Both the position numbers and the translations under genes were made by a program. From assembly GCA_905213265.1 (NCBI GenBank), contig CAJMHR010000017.1, positions 1 through 44,210 on the forward strand: a stretch of 44,210 nucleotides of DNA. Reading direction: 5' to 3'. The stretch comes from an uncultured Collinsella sp. (GTDB lineage: Bacteria; Actinomycetota; Coriobacteriia; Coriobacteriales; Coriobacteriaceae). Shown here piece by piece: positions 13,666 through 21,668 of the stretch (its first letter is position 1; each line of letters opens with the position of its first letter). Below the pieces are notes generated by a model. That model was not told the DNA's origin, searched no databases, and worked only from the letters and a program-made list of their open reading frames with translations.

Positions 13666-16293
13666 CTATTCGGCGTCGGGGACCTCATAGGTGGCCGCCG
13701 GCGTGTTGTCGCACACGACGGTAAAGCCGCCGTCCTTGTCGGCATCGACCGTCACCTGATCGCCCTCGCGCACCGTGCCGTCGATGATAGCGGCGGCGAT
13801 GGCATCCACGACCTCGCGCTGAACCAGACGCTTGAGCGGACGGGCGCCAAAGACCGGGTCCAGGCCGCCCACGGCGAGCATCTGCTTGGCCGCCGGGGTG
13901 ATGGCAAGCGTCATGCGCTCCTTGGCCAGACGCGCGCGGACGTCGGCGAGCTGGATGTCGACGATCTTCTCGATCTGCGCCATGCCAAGCGGATGGAACA
14001 CCACGATATCATCGATACGGTTGAGGAACTCGGGGCGGAAGGTCTGAGCCATGGCCGCGTCGACCTGATGGCGCATCTCCTCCTCGTCCTTGCCGGAAAG
14101 CTCAGCGATAGCCTTGGAGCCCACGTTAGACGTCATGATGATGATCGTGTTCTTGAAGGATACCTGGCGACCCTGACCGTCGGTCAGACGGCCGTCGTCA
14201 AGCACCTGCAGCAGCACGTTGAAGACATCCGGGTGAGCCTTCTCCATCTCGTCGAGCAAGATCACGGAATACGGACGACGGCGCACGGCCTCGGTGAGCT
14301 GGCCGCCCTCGTCGTATCCCACGTATCCCGGGGGCGCACCGATCAGACGCTGGACGCTGAACTTCTCCATGTACTCGGACATGTCGATACGCACGAGTGC
14401 GCGCTCGTCATCGAACAGGCACTCGGCTAGAGCCTTGGCGAGCTCGGTCTTACCCACGCCGGTGGGGCCCAGGAAGAAGAAGCTGCCAATGGGCTTGTCC
14501 GGATCGGAGAGGCCCGCACGGCTGCGGCGCACAGCTGCGGCGACGGCGGAGACGGCCTCGTCCTGGCCGATGACGCGCTTATGCAGCTCACCCTCCAGGC
14601 CCTTGAGCTTGTCGAGCTCGCCCTGCATCATCTTGGACACGGGCACGCCGGTCCAGGCACTCACGACCTCGGCGATCTCATCGGAGGTCACCTGTTCGTT
14701 GAGGCCCTCGCCGTCCTGCTGCTTTTGTGCCTCGAGCGCGGCCTCGGAATCCTGAATCTGCTGCTGCAGGCCCGGAATCACGGAGTAGCGCAGCTCGGAC
14801 GCACGGCCCAGGTCGCCGTTGCGCGTCGCGCGCTCCTCTTCGCTCTTGGCCTCGTCGAGCTGTCCTTTGAGCTCCTGCACGTGGTCGATGGCGTTCTTTT
14901 GGTTGAGCCAGCCAGCCTTTTGCACGTTGAGTTTTTCCTGGACCTCGGCAATCTCTTGGCGCAGGGCCTCCAGACGCTCCTTGGAGGCGTCGTCGGTCTC
15001 CTTCATGAGCGCCTGTTCCTCGATCTGCAGCTGGGTGAGCTGACGCGTGGTGGCGTCAATCTCGACCGGCATGCTGTCGAGCTCCATGCGCAGGCGGCTT
15101 GCCGCCTCATCGACCAGGTCGATGGCCTTGTCGGGCAGGAAACGGTCGGCGATGTAGCGGTCGGAGAGGTCAGCGGCGGCCACGAGCGCGCTATCGGTGA
15201 TATGCACGCCGTGGAAGATCTCGTACTTCTCCTTGAGGCCACGCAGGATCGAGATGGTGTCCTCGACGGTGGGCTCGCTCACCATAACGGTCTGGAAACG
15301 ACGGGCGAGCGCCGCGTCCTTCTCGATGTACTTGCGGTATTCGTCAAGCGTGGTCGCGCCGATCGCATGCAGGTCGCCACGGGCGAGCGCCGGCTTCAGG
15401 ATGTTGCCGGCGTCCATGGAGCCCTCGGTGGCACCCGCGCCCACGATGGTGTGGAGCTCATCGATGAACAGGATGACCTTGCCTTCCGATTTTTGCACTT
15501 CCTTGAGCACGGCCTTTAAGCGGTCCTCAAACTCGCCACGGTACTTGGCACCGGCGACCAGCGCGCTCATGTCGAGCTCGATGAGGTCGCGGTCGCGCAG
15601 GGTGCTCGGCACGTCGCCGGCCACGATACGCTGGGCGATGCCCTCGACGATGGCCGTCTTGCCGACGCCCGGCTCACCGATGAGCACGGGGTTGTTCTTG
15701 GTGCGGCGGGACAGGACCTGGATGGTACGGCGAATCTCGTCGGTACGGCCGATGACCGGGTCGAGCTTGCCGGCGCGGGCGAGGTCGCAGATGTTGCGAC
15801 CGTACTGCTCCAGCGCCTCAAACTGGGTCTTGTCCTCGGCAGACGTCACGCGGTCATCGCCACGCAGTTCCTCGTAGACCTGCTCGATGCGCTCCTTGGT
15901 GACGCCGGCGTCGCGCAGCACGCGGCCCGCCTCGCCCTTGTCCTCGGCAAGCGCCATCAGCAGATGCTCAGTCACCACAAAGCTGTCGCCCATCTTGGTG
16001 GCCTTCTTCTCGGCCTTTTCGATGACGCGGACGAGCTCGTTGGACAGGCCCATCTGCTGGCCCTCGCCCGAAACCTTGGGCGCGTGGTCGATGGCATCCT
16101 GTGTGGAGCGTGCGAGCTGAGCCGGGTCGGCACCGATGCGCTCGATGATCACGGAGATATTGCGCTCGCCGGCACCGAGCAGGGCAGACAGCAGATGAAT
16201 CGGCTCCACCGCGCCGGCCTGCGCATCGGCAGCCGTGCTCATGGCGGTCTGCAGCGCCTCGCGCGACGTCATTGCTAGCTTATCGATTCTCAT
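13666..16293 (-). CDS. clpB: ATP-dependent disaggregase ClpB
   Basis: An 875-residue Hsp100 chaperone that, with DnaK/DnaJ/GrpE, threads aggregated proteins through a hexameric ring. Parts: Clp N-domain repeats (about 1-145); first AAA+ domain with Walker A GEPGVGKTAIVEG (about 205) and Walker B VILFIDELHTIVGAG; the long coiled-coil middle domain (about 400-530, IEEQALMKETDDASKERLEALRQ onward) that distinguishes ClpB from ClpA/C; and second AAA+ domain with GPTGVGKTELAKAL (about 610) and VILLDEMEKAHPDV. The start MRIDKLAMTSREALQ follows AGAGGTG. Single-gene unit, with a terminator at 13584-13618. An inverted repeat 90 bases upstream is shared with dnaK, pointing to joint control by HspR. Confidence 0.97.
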   Translation of the reverse strand: MRIDKLAMTSREALQTAMSTAADAQAGAVEPIHLLSALLGAGERNISVIIERIGADPAQLARSTQDAIDHAPKVSGEGQQMGLSNELVRVIEKAEKKATKMGDSFVVTEHLLMALAEDKGEAGRVLRDAGVTKERIEQVYEELRGDDRVTSAEDKTQFEALEQYGRNICDLARAGKLDPVIGRTDEIRRTIQVLSRRTKNNPVLIGEPGVGKTAIVEGIAQRIVAGDVPSTLRDRDLIELDMSALVAGAKYRGEFEDRLKAVLKEVQKSEGKVILFIDELHTIVGAGATEGSMDAGNILKPALARGDLHAIGATTLDEYRKYIEKDAALARRFQTVMVSEPTVEDTISILRGLKEKYEIFHGVHITDSALVAAADLSDRYIADRFLPDKAIDLVDEAASRLRMELDSMPVEIDATTRQLTQLQIEEQALMKETDDASKERLEALRQEIAEVQEKLNVQKAGWLNQKNAIDHVQELKGQLDEAKSEEERATRNGDLGRASELRYSVIPGLQQQIQDSEAALEAQKQQDGEGLNEQVTSDEIAEVVSAWTGVPVSKMMQGELDKLKGLEGELHKRVIGQDEAVSAVAAAVRRSRAGLSDPDKPIGSFFFLGPTGVGKTELAKALAECLFDDERALVRIDMSEYMEKFSVQRLIGAPPGYVGYDEGGQLTEAVRRRPYSVILLDEMEKAHPDVFNVLLQVLDDGRLTDGQGRQVSFKNTIIIMTSNVGSKAIAELSGKDEEEMRHQVDAAMAQTFRPEFLNRIDDIVVFHPLGMAQIEKIVDIQLADVRARLAKERMTLAITPAAKQMLAVGGLDPVFGARPLKRLVQREVVDAIAAAIIDGTVREGDQVTVDADKDGGFTVVCDNTPAATYEVPDAE

Positions 16294-16382
16294 GGAATCA
16301 CCTCTCTTGGGGTGGCCGCCCTACGGGGCGGCTTCACGTTGTTCGAGAAGTATTGTTGCCAGCTTTGCTCGATCTTATACAC

Positions 16383-16409
16383 AAATCTAAGTCTCTATAT
16401 ATAAGATTT
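16383..16409 (-). promoter_or_regulatory. Probable HspR operator/promoter of clpB
   Basis: AAATCT (16383-16388) and AGATTT (16404-16409) flank exactly 15 bases; the inner part reads AAGTC...ATATA. The same 27-base arrangement with the same 15-base gap stands upstream of dnaK (25589-25615). On the minus strand a TATAAG box follows directly, so a bound repressor would block transcription. It differs from the classical HAIR sequence CTTGAGT-N7-ACTCAAG. Assignment to HspR is inferred from the shared site and from hspR being in the dnaK operon. Confidence 0.65.
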
Positions 16410-16468
16410 TCTGAGTGATTAAGAGATAGGGGTAAAGATGTCGGCCCGCCGCCGCACAGGTGCGCTAC

Positions 16469-16686
16469 CGTCTCAATCTGTAACATCTATCGACCGTTTC
16501 TGGCTCCAGATGTTACAAATCGAGACGAATTGTTCAGCGGCACCCGTTTGTCTCAATCTGTAACATCTACTCGGCAAATAGAGCTCTATCTGTTACAAAT
16601 CGAGACGAACAGAAAACACCCGGATCAAAAATCTAAATCTGTAACACCAAGCCCACTTTTAGCGGCCAAGATGTTACAGATCGAGA
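16469..16686. repeat. Three tandem GTCTCAATCTGTAACATCT palindrome units
   Basis: Each unit is an inverted repeat of about 58 bases: arms 16469-16488/16508-16527 (18 of 20 bp), 16550-16568/16588-16606, and a decayed third 16631-16646/16672-16686. The arm reads GTCTCAATCTGTAACATCT and its partner AGATGTTACAAATCGAGAC. Units lie about 80 bases apart, in the gene-free stretch between the clpB promoter and the next gene. The third unit abuts a different palindrome at 16688. No ORF fits. Confidence 0.8.
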
Positions 16687-16687
16687 C

Positions 16688-16738
16688 AGACCGCGACCAC
16701 CACAAAGAGGACAGGCACCTTTGTGGTGGTCGCGGTCT
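16688..16738. repeat. ACCACCACAAAGG palindrome, copy 1 (20-bp perfect stem)
   Basis: Arms 16688-16707 and 16719-16738 pair over 20 bp without mismatch, with the loop AGGACAGGCAC. The core ACCACCACAAAGG...CCTTTGTGGTGGT recurs at 17500-17534 and, in the opposite orientation, at 18368-18402. This copy ends right at the stop codon of the following minus-strand gene and may act as its terminator. Confidence 0.8.
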
Positions 16739-17410
16739 CTACTCCTTCGCCGAACCCGTACTTCCCGATTCGACGGTCCAGGGCATCTCATCCTCGAACA
16801 GCCATGTACGGGCAGACCCACTATCGCGTGCAGTCTGCGGGTCAGGCAAGCAGGTCTGTTTATAGGCATCTTGGATACACTGACCCATAAAATCGTTGAG
16901 CTCGGTCTGGTCGCCCTCCATGACATAGGCAACATCGCCGTCCATGATGTAGATGCCCGGACCCTCATTGCCCTCGTAGCCCGGATCGTACGAGACATCA
17001 CATAACTTTGCGCCGTTTGCAGTGTCCAGCTCGATAGAAGAGTGGCATCCGCCAACCATGTCGTTCGCTTTTGCCCGATAGGACGCATATCCGTACCAAC
17101 GCTTAAATGTTTTGCCCTTGAGTAGCTCGGACGTCCTATCGATCAGGCTTGTATCCGTGGTATAGCGCATGGCCCCAAGCTGAATATGTGGATAATTACT
17201 AATGCCAAGCGCAGCCGGTTGCTCATCAAAATCAACGGTAATGGTCTCAGGCTTGTCGTCGCCGGTCAGAAGTTCGACAGATTGAATCACAGGCTTGACC
17301 ACCGGCTCCGTCACCGCAGCAGGCAGAAACGCCATGCCGACAGCGCCCATGCCAACCACGGTGATCGCAAGCGCCAAAACAATCAATCCAATACGGGCAA
17401 AACGGCTCAC
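16739..17410 (-). CDS. Membrane-anchored protein of unknown function
   Basis: 223 residues from a GTG at 17410 (GGGGTG lies 7 bases upstream); an in-frame ATG at 17449 has no ribosome site. An N-terminal membrane helix (IGLIVLALAITVVGMGAVGMAFL, about 7-30) is followed by an outer domain with about five Cys, including CHSSIEL, LCDVSYDPGY, GQCIQDAY and TCLPDP, which may form disulfides. No lipobox is present. The family is not recognised. It is bracketed by ACCACCACAAAGG palindromes at 16688 and 17500 and is divergent from another exported unknown at 17645. Confidence 0.65.
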   Translation of the reverse strand: MSRFARIGLIVLALAITVVGMGAVGMAFLPAAVTEPVVKPVIQSVELLTGDDKPETITVDFDEQPAALGISNYPHIQLGAMRYTTDTSLIDRTSELLKGKTFKRWYGYASYRAKANDMVGGCHSSIELDTANGAKLCDVSYDPGYEGNEGPGIYIMDGDVAYVMEGDQTELNDFMGQCIQDAYKQTCLPDPQTARDSGSARTWLFEDEMPWTVESGSTGSAKE

Positions 17411-17499
17411 GGCAAAACACCCCACAATGCAAACCTTCGCCACCTGCACTAATGATACCGCCAGCTAACACTATTACCAAAAGAAGCCGCGCGCTCCTC

Positions 17500-17534
17500 A
17501 CCACCACAAAGGGGACAGGCACCTTTGTGGTGGT
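17500..17534. repeat. ACCACCACAAAGG palindrome, copy 2
   Basis: ACCACCACAAAGG (17500-17512) and CCTTTGTGGTGGT (17522-17534) form a perfect 13-bp stem with the loop GGACAGGCA, followed by TTTTCGAC. It lies between two divergent genes, which argues against a simple terminator role for this copy. Confidence 0.8.
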
Positions 17535-17644
17535 TTTCGACGCTAACGGTCGACCATCTCGCGCCATGAGATTAAACTTGAATTGTTCTCTGAACATATC
17601 CATTTCTGCCTATCCTCAACAGATCTTTGTCTCGAGGAGCGCAT

Positions 17645-18313
17645 ATGAAGCCGTCTCATTCCACCGGTCGCAACGTCATTACCATTTTCGCCATACCCAT
17701 CGTGATGCTCTTCCTTATCGTCATCACGCCCTTTTCTTTTGGTATCGCCTCGCCCTTCGATCTTTGCGGGATGATCGACGCCGGCTCGCGTGCCACCTCG
17801 CTCTCCTTTGTCTGCCGTGGCGTGTTCTACGAATATGCAATTCCCACCGGAAGTTGGCAGTCCAAGTTACCGTTGCTCGGCAAGGTCGACGGATGCTCCC
17901 CCTATTTCTGCCTTGAACCTCAGGCGCTAAACTATCTGATCGACGACCAGCCACTCGACTCCATCACCCTCGCCTACGACTACGCACCAAACACCGATGA
18001 GCGCCACATGAACCAAGTCCTCGACAAGCTGCTTGGACAGTGCGGGCTCACCGCGGAAGCCGGTCGAACCATCTATAGCAACCGGAAATTAAAGCGAACA
18101 GAACTCCGCCGTGTCGGAAAAATCAAAGGGCGAAACGGGGCCGCCTACTGGGATGCCTGGGCAACACGCGACAAGGGTGAATTCGGACACAGCACCTATA
18201 TGGTCACTGTCTACACCAAAGACGGAATTAAGGACAATGTTGACGATTTCGCGTCATCCAAACTCGGCATCCCCAAAACAACCAAGCCCGCCAGCCCAGA
18301 TGAAATCCTGTAG
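17645..18313 (+). CDS. Membrane-anchored protein of unknown function
   Basis: 222 residues from the ATG at 17645, which is 5 bases after GAGGAG; an upstream in-frame start at 17627 lies before that site. One N-terminal membrane segment (VITIFAIPIVMLFLIVITPFSFGIA, about 12-36) would export a domain of about 185 residues with Cys in LCGMI, FVCRGVF, DGCSPYFCLEPQ and GQCGL. The rest is mixed helix and strand, ending in Lys/Pro (GIPKTTKPASPDEIL). No family is recognised. It is similar in size and plan to the divergent neighbour at 16739-17410, but no clear sequence similarity is seen. It is flanked by inversely oriented palindromes at 17500 and 18368. Confidence 0.65.
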   Translation: MKPSHSTGRNVITIFAIPIVMLFLIVITPFSFGIASPFDLCGMIDAGSRATSLSFVCRGVFYEYAIPTGSWQSKLPLLGKVDGCSPYFCLEPQALNYLIDDQPLDSITLAYDYAPNTDERHMNQVLDKLLGQCGLTAEAGRTIYSNRKLKRTELRRVGKIKGRNGAAYWDAWATRDKGEFGHSTYMVTVYTKDGIKDNVDDFASSKLGIPKTTKPASPDEIL

Positions 18314-18367
18314 AGACGCTCATTAACATACCGCTCAACAATCACAACAACATCGAGCTCGTTCCCC

Positions 18368-18402
18368 ACCACCACAAAGGCGCCTGTTCCCTTTGTGGTG
18401 GT
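18368..18402. repeat. ACCACCACAAAGG palindrome, copy 3 (opposite orientation)
   Basis: ACCACCACAAAGG (18368-18380) and CCTTTGTGGTGGT (18390-18402) form a perfect 13-bp stem. The loop CGCCTGTTC matches the reverse complement of the loops of copies 1 and 2, so this copy is inverted. TTTTCGAC follows, as in copy 2. A short GCCGCC/GGCGGC stem follows near 18417-18444. Confidence 0.78.
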
Positions 18403-18502
18403 TTTCGACAAAAAGAAGCCGCCCCATTAACAGAGGCGGCATCAAGCAAGTCTATTTATTGGCGTCCCTCAAGACCCAACGAGAACGCAGAAATGTAGCC
18501 CA

Positions 18503-18566
18503 GGGCTTACCCTTTCCCGAACGCAACCCTCGCGAAGCGCGTGAGCGGGCGGGAAAGGGTAAGCCC
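18503..18566. repeat. 17-bp perfect hairpin downstream of the hydratase gene
   Basis: GGGCTTACCCTTTCCCG (18503-18519) and CGGGAAAGGGTAAGCCC (18550-18566) pair perfectly around a 30-base loop that is itself able to fold (CGCGAAGCGCG). It lies 20 bases after the hydratase stop on the minus strand. Without a T tract it is not a classical terminator but could protect or end that transcript. Confidence 0.7.
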
Positions 18567-18586
18567 CGGGCGGACAATTAAGTGCG

Positions 18587-20887
18587 TTACTCGGCAGCGG
18601 CCTTGAACTTGTTGTAGTTGATCAGGCAGCCGGCCTTGACGATGGCACGCTCCTCTGCCGTCATATCGGCAATGTAGAGCTCAATCTGCTCAACCGCACC
18701 GTCGGCACGCACCACGTAGGCAGCGATATTCTTCAGGTCGCCATCGAGCGCGGCACGGATACCCGGCACAAAGACGTAGTCGCCCACCTCAAAGTTGGGC
18801 TCCGCCTCCATCTGGAAGGGCACCATGCCCCAGTTCATCACGTTGGAGCGATAGCGCTTGGTGGCGTACTCGTGGACGATGTTGGCCAGGCCGCCAATCA
18901 CGCGCTGGCAGCTCGCGGCCTGCTCGCGGGCGGAACCGTCGCCGGGCTTCTTGGCATAGAGCATAGAGCCGTACTCGGTCGCCTTGGCATCGGCCGTGAC
19001 ACCCGCGCCGGCCAACGCCTCAAACACACCGGCAAGCTCGGCATCGAGCGCGGACAGATCGCCCGCGGACTCACCGGCAACGCGGCGCTTCTCCACGGCG
19101 TCGACCTCCTTGGAGCGACCCACGTAGGCAGGGTCGCGGCGGCTGAGCGTAAACTCGGCCAGACCCAGCGGGTTGGAGCGGAAGGAGCTCGTCTCGCCCG
19201 AGGGAATGAGCTCGTCGGTCGTGGTGACCGGATCCATGATCTTGGAGCACACCTTGAGCAGGATGTCGTCGCCGAGAGGCTCCATCGCGGGCCACGGCTT
19301 GATGTTGGGACCCTCGACAAGCTCGTCGGCAGGCTCCGCCTTGCCAAAGCCCCAGTACACACGCTTTTTGTACGGTGCGTCGTCAAAGGTGTACTCGCAG
19401 GCCTCGTCCCAAGTCTCCTCGGGCAGGTCGGTCGCCGGCGTCAGGATGCCGCCGTTGGCAGCCGTCGCCGCAATGGAGCGGGCGTCCATCAGGGCCACGG
19501 CGCTCAGCTGGCCATTACCCGGCTTGGAACCCTCGCGGTTGGGGAAGTTGCGCGTGGTGTGGCGGATGGACAGGCCGTTGTTGGCGGGCGTGTCGCCGGC
19601 GCCAAAGCACGGACCGCAGAACGCCGTGCGCACGATCGCGCCGGCCTCCATGAGGTCGTAGATATAGCCACGGCGCGTAAGTTCGAGCGCCACGGGCTGG
19701 CTTGTAGGATAGACCGACAGCGAGAACTCGCCGCAGCCGGTGTTGGCGCCCTTGAGCACGCGGGCAGCCTGAACCACGGAGTCGTAGTTGCCGCCCGAGC
19801 AGCCGGCGATAACGCCCTGCTGCACGCGCAGTTTGCCGTCGACAATCTTGTCGAGCAGGCTAAAGTGCGTCTTGCCCTCGCCGATCTTGGCGGCCTCGAG
19901 CTCCACCTCATGCAGGATGTCCTCGAGGTTCTCGTTGAGCTCGTCGATCTCAAAGCCGTTGGAAGGATGGAACGGCAGCGCGATCATGGGCTTGATACTC
20001 GACAGATCGACTTCGACGCAGCCGTCGTAGTAGGCAACATCGGCGGGCTTGAGCTCGCGGTAGTCCTCGCCGCGACCGTGCATGGTCAAAAACGCGTGCG
20101 TGTCCTCGTCGGTAGCCCAGATGCTCGACAGACAGGTGGTCTCGGTGGTCATAACGTCGACGCCGTTGCGGTAGTCGGTCGTCATGTTCGCGATGCCCGG
20201 GCCCACGAACTCCATGACCTTGTTCTTAACGTAGCCCTTGGCAAAGACGGCGCGGATGATGGCGAGCGCCACGTCGTGCGGGCCGACGCCGGGGCGCGGG
20301 GCGCCCGTGAGGTAGATGGCAACGACGCCGGGATAGGCGACATCGTAGGTGTCGCGCAGCAGTTGCTTTGCCAGCTCGCCGCCGCCCTCGCCCACGGCCA
20401 TGGTGCCCAGGGCGCCGTAGCGGGTGTGCGAGTCGGAGCCCAAGATCATCTTGCCGCAACCGGCGAAGTTCTCACGCATAAAGGAGTGGATGACGGCGAT
20501 CTGCGGCGGGACGAAGATGCCGCCGTACTTTTTGGCAGCCGAGAGGCCAAAGACGTGGTCGTCCTCGTTGATGGTGCCGCCCACGGCGCACAGCGAGTTG
20601 TGGCAGTTGGTGAGCACGTAGGGCAGCGGGAACTGCTCCATGCCCGAGGCGCGCGCCGTCTGGATGATGCCGACGAAGGTGATATCGTGGCTCGCCATGG
20701 CGTCGAAGCGAATCTTGAGCGCCTCGGGGTCGCCGGACGTGTTGTGTGCCTGAAGGATCGAATACGCGATGGTGCCACGCTTGGCGTCCTCGGGCGTCTG
20801 CGTAATACCGCGCTCGGCAGCCTCGGCCGCAGGCACAACCTCGCTGCCGCCGCGCAGGTAGATGCCATCCTCGTACAGCTTAACCAT
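18587..20887 (-). CDS. Aconitase-family hydratase
   Basis: A 766-residue member of the aconitase (AcnA-like) superfamily, whose enzymes move water on citrate-like acids using a 4Fe-4S cluster. The three cluster cysteines are in place: GCSGGN (about 362) and CGPCFG (about 425 and 428). The first motif departs from the usual SCTN of true aconitases, as in the less studied hydratase branch (E. coli YbhJ type), so the substrate may not be citrate. Other family parts are LTNCHNSLCAVGGTINEDDH, LGSDSHTRYGALG and a C-terminal swivel domain (KRYRSNVMNWGMVPFQ). ATG 20887 follows GGGAG by 6 bases; a longer in-frame start at 20989 is not supported. It is a single gene, with no citrate synthase or isocitrate dehydrogenase nearby. 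Confidence 0.88.
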   Translation of the reverse strand: MVKLYEDGIYLRGGSEVVPAAEAAERGITQTPEDAKRGTIAYSILQAHNTSGDPEALKIRFDAMASHDITFVGIIQTARASGMEQFPLPYVLTNCHNSLCAVGGTINEDDHVFGLSAAKKYGGIFVPPQIAVIHSFMRENFAGCGKMILGSDSHTRYGALGTMAVGEGGGELAKQLLRDTYDVAYPGVVAIYLTGAPRPGVGPHDVALAIIRAVFAKGYVKNKVMEFVGPGIANMTTDYRNGVDVMTTETTCLSSIWATDEDTHAFLTMHGRGEDYRELKPADVAYYDGCVEVDLSSIKPMIALPFHPSNGFEIDELNENLEDILHEVELEAAKIGEGKTHFSLLDKIVDGKLRVQQGVIAGCSGGNYDSVVQAARVLKGANTGCGEFSLSVYPTSQPVALELTRRGYIYDLMEAGAIVRTAFCGPCFGAGDTPANNGLSIRHTTRNFPNREGSKPGNGQLSAVALMDARSIAATAANGGILTPATDLPEETWDEACEYTFDDAPYKKRVYWGFGKAEPADELVEGPNIKPWPAMEPLGDDILLKVCSKIMDPVTTTDELIPSGETSSFRSNPLGLAEFTLSRRDPAYVGRSKEVDAVEKRRVAGESAGDLSALDAELAGVFEALAGAGVTADAKATEYGSMLYAKKPGDGSAREQAASCQRVIGGLANIVHEYATKRYRSNVMNWGMVPFQMEAEPNFEVGDYVFVPGIRAALDGDLKNIAAYVVRADGAVEQIELYIADMTAEERAIVKAGCLINYNKFKAAAE

Positions 20888-21082
20888 ACTGTCTCCCACT
20901 CTGCCCGAAAGGCTCGGGCGCATAGCATATATTCGTTCAATATCGTGCCATAGAACGGTTGCGAGTGGGTTACGAATCTCGGCGTTCACTTTATCTCAGT
21001 AAAGCACAGGGCGATATTGGCGCAAGGAGTGTCCCAAAGTGCCGGCACAGAAGGAACGTCCCCAAGTGCCAGCCAAAAATGG

Positions 21083-21142
21083 GAGTGGATAACCTCCCGT
21101 TTCTAGCCCTCAAGCGGACCAAAAGTGGGAGATTATCCACTC
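21083..21142. repeat. GTGGATAATCTCCC palindrome, copy 1
   Basis: GAGTGGATAACCTCCC (21083-21098) and GGGAGATTATCCACTC (21127-21142) form an inverted repeat, 15 of 16 bp. Related copies are at 42644-42709 and 44083-44147. It sits between the hspR stop and the hydratase start. Just before it, AAGTGCCGGC (from about 21037) and AAGTGCCAGC (from about 21064) form a short direct repeat. Confidence 0.75.
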
Positions 21143-21179
21143 TCATATTGTTAGGATTTGCGTCGTAGAGCCGCCGTAA

Positions 21180-21596
21180 CTAAAGATCGGTTCCCGCGCC
21201 CAAAAGCTTGCGCATGACCTGTTCGGGGTTAACCGAGCCGTCGCGCGGGGCCAGGGCGGTGATCTTCTTCTGCATCTTGTACTCGTGCAGCTCGTCCTCG
21301 AGCTGGCGTACGCGGGCACGAAGCTTTTCGTTCTCGCGCTCGCGCTCCTCGGCACGCTCCTTCATATCGAGGATGCGCACCACGCCGGCAAGGTTGATGC
21401 CCTCGTCGGTCAGCTGGTTGATGAGCTCCAGGCGCTCGATATCGGCACGCGAATACAGACGCGTGTTGCCGCCCGAGCGCTGGGGGTTCACCAGGCCCTT
21501 GGACTCGTAGACGCGCAGAGTCTGCGGATGCATGCCGGTCAGCTCGGCCGCCACGCTGATCATGTACAGCGGTTTGTTCCTATTGTCCTCGGCCAT
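21180..21596 (-). CDS. hspR: Heat-shock repressor HspR (MerR family)
   Basis: A 138-residue MerR-type regulator that represses chaperone genes and uses DnaK as co-repressor in actinobacteria. The winged helix is typical: YMISVAAELTGMHPQTLRVYESKGLVNPQRSGGNTRLYSRADIERLELINQLTDEGINLAGVVRIL in the order expected for HspR (about residues 11-76). A charged coiled coil (about 77-110) and a short basic tail follow. It is the last gene of dnaK-grpE-dnaJ-hspR, starting 72 bases after dnaJ. The shared AAATCT-N15-AGATTT sites before dnaK and clpB are its likely targets. Confidence 0.95.
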   Translation of the reverse strand: MAEDNRNKPLYMISVAAELTGMHPQTLRVYESKGLVNPQRSGGNTRLYSRADIERLELINQLTDEGINLAGVVRILDMKERAEERERENEKLRARVRQLEDELHEYKMQKKITALAPRDGSVNPEQVMRKLLGAGTDL

Positions 21597-21668
21597 GCTA
21601 CCTGACCCCTTTCCGTCTCGTTATCGTCCATCATAAGCCCGCGGGCGCGGGAGTGCGCCACGACCGCC

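Noticed and set aside
18872..20953. 693-codon open frame on plus
   Set aside because: Antisense shadow of the hydratase gene.
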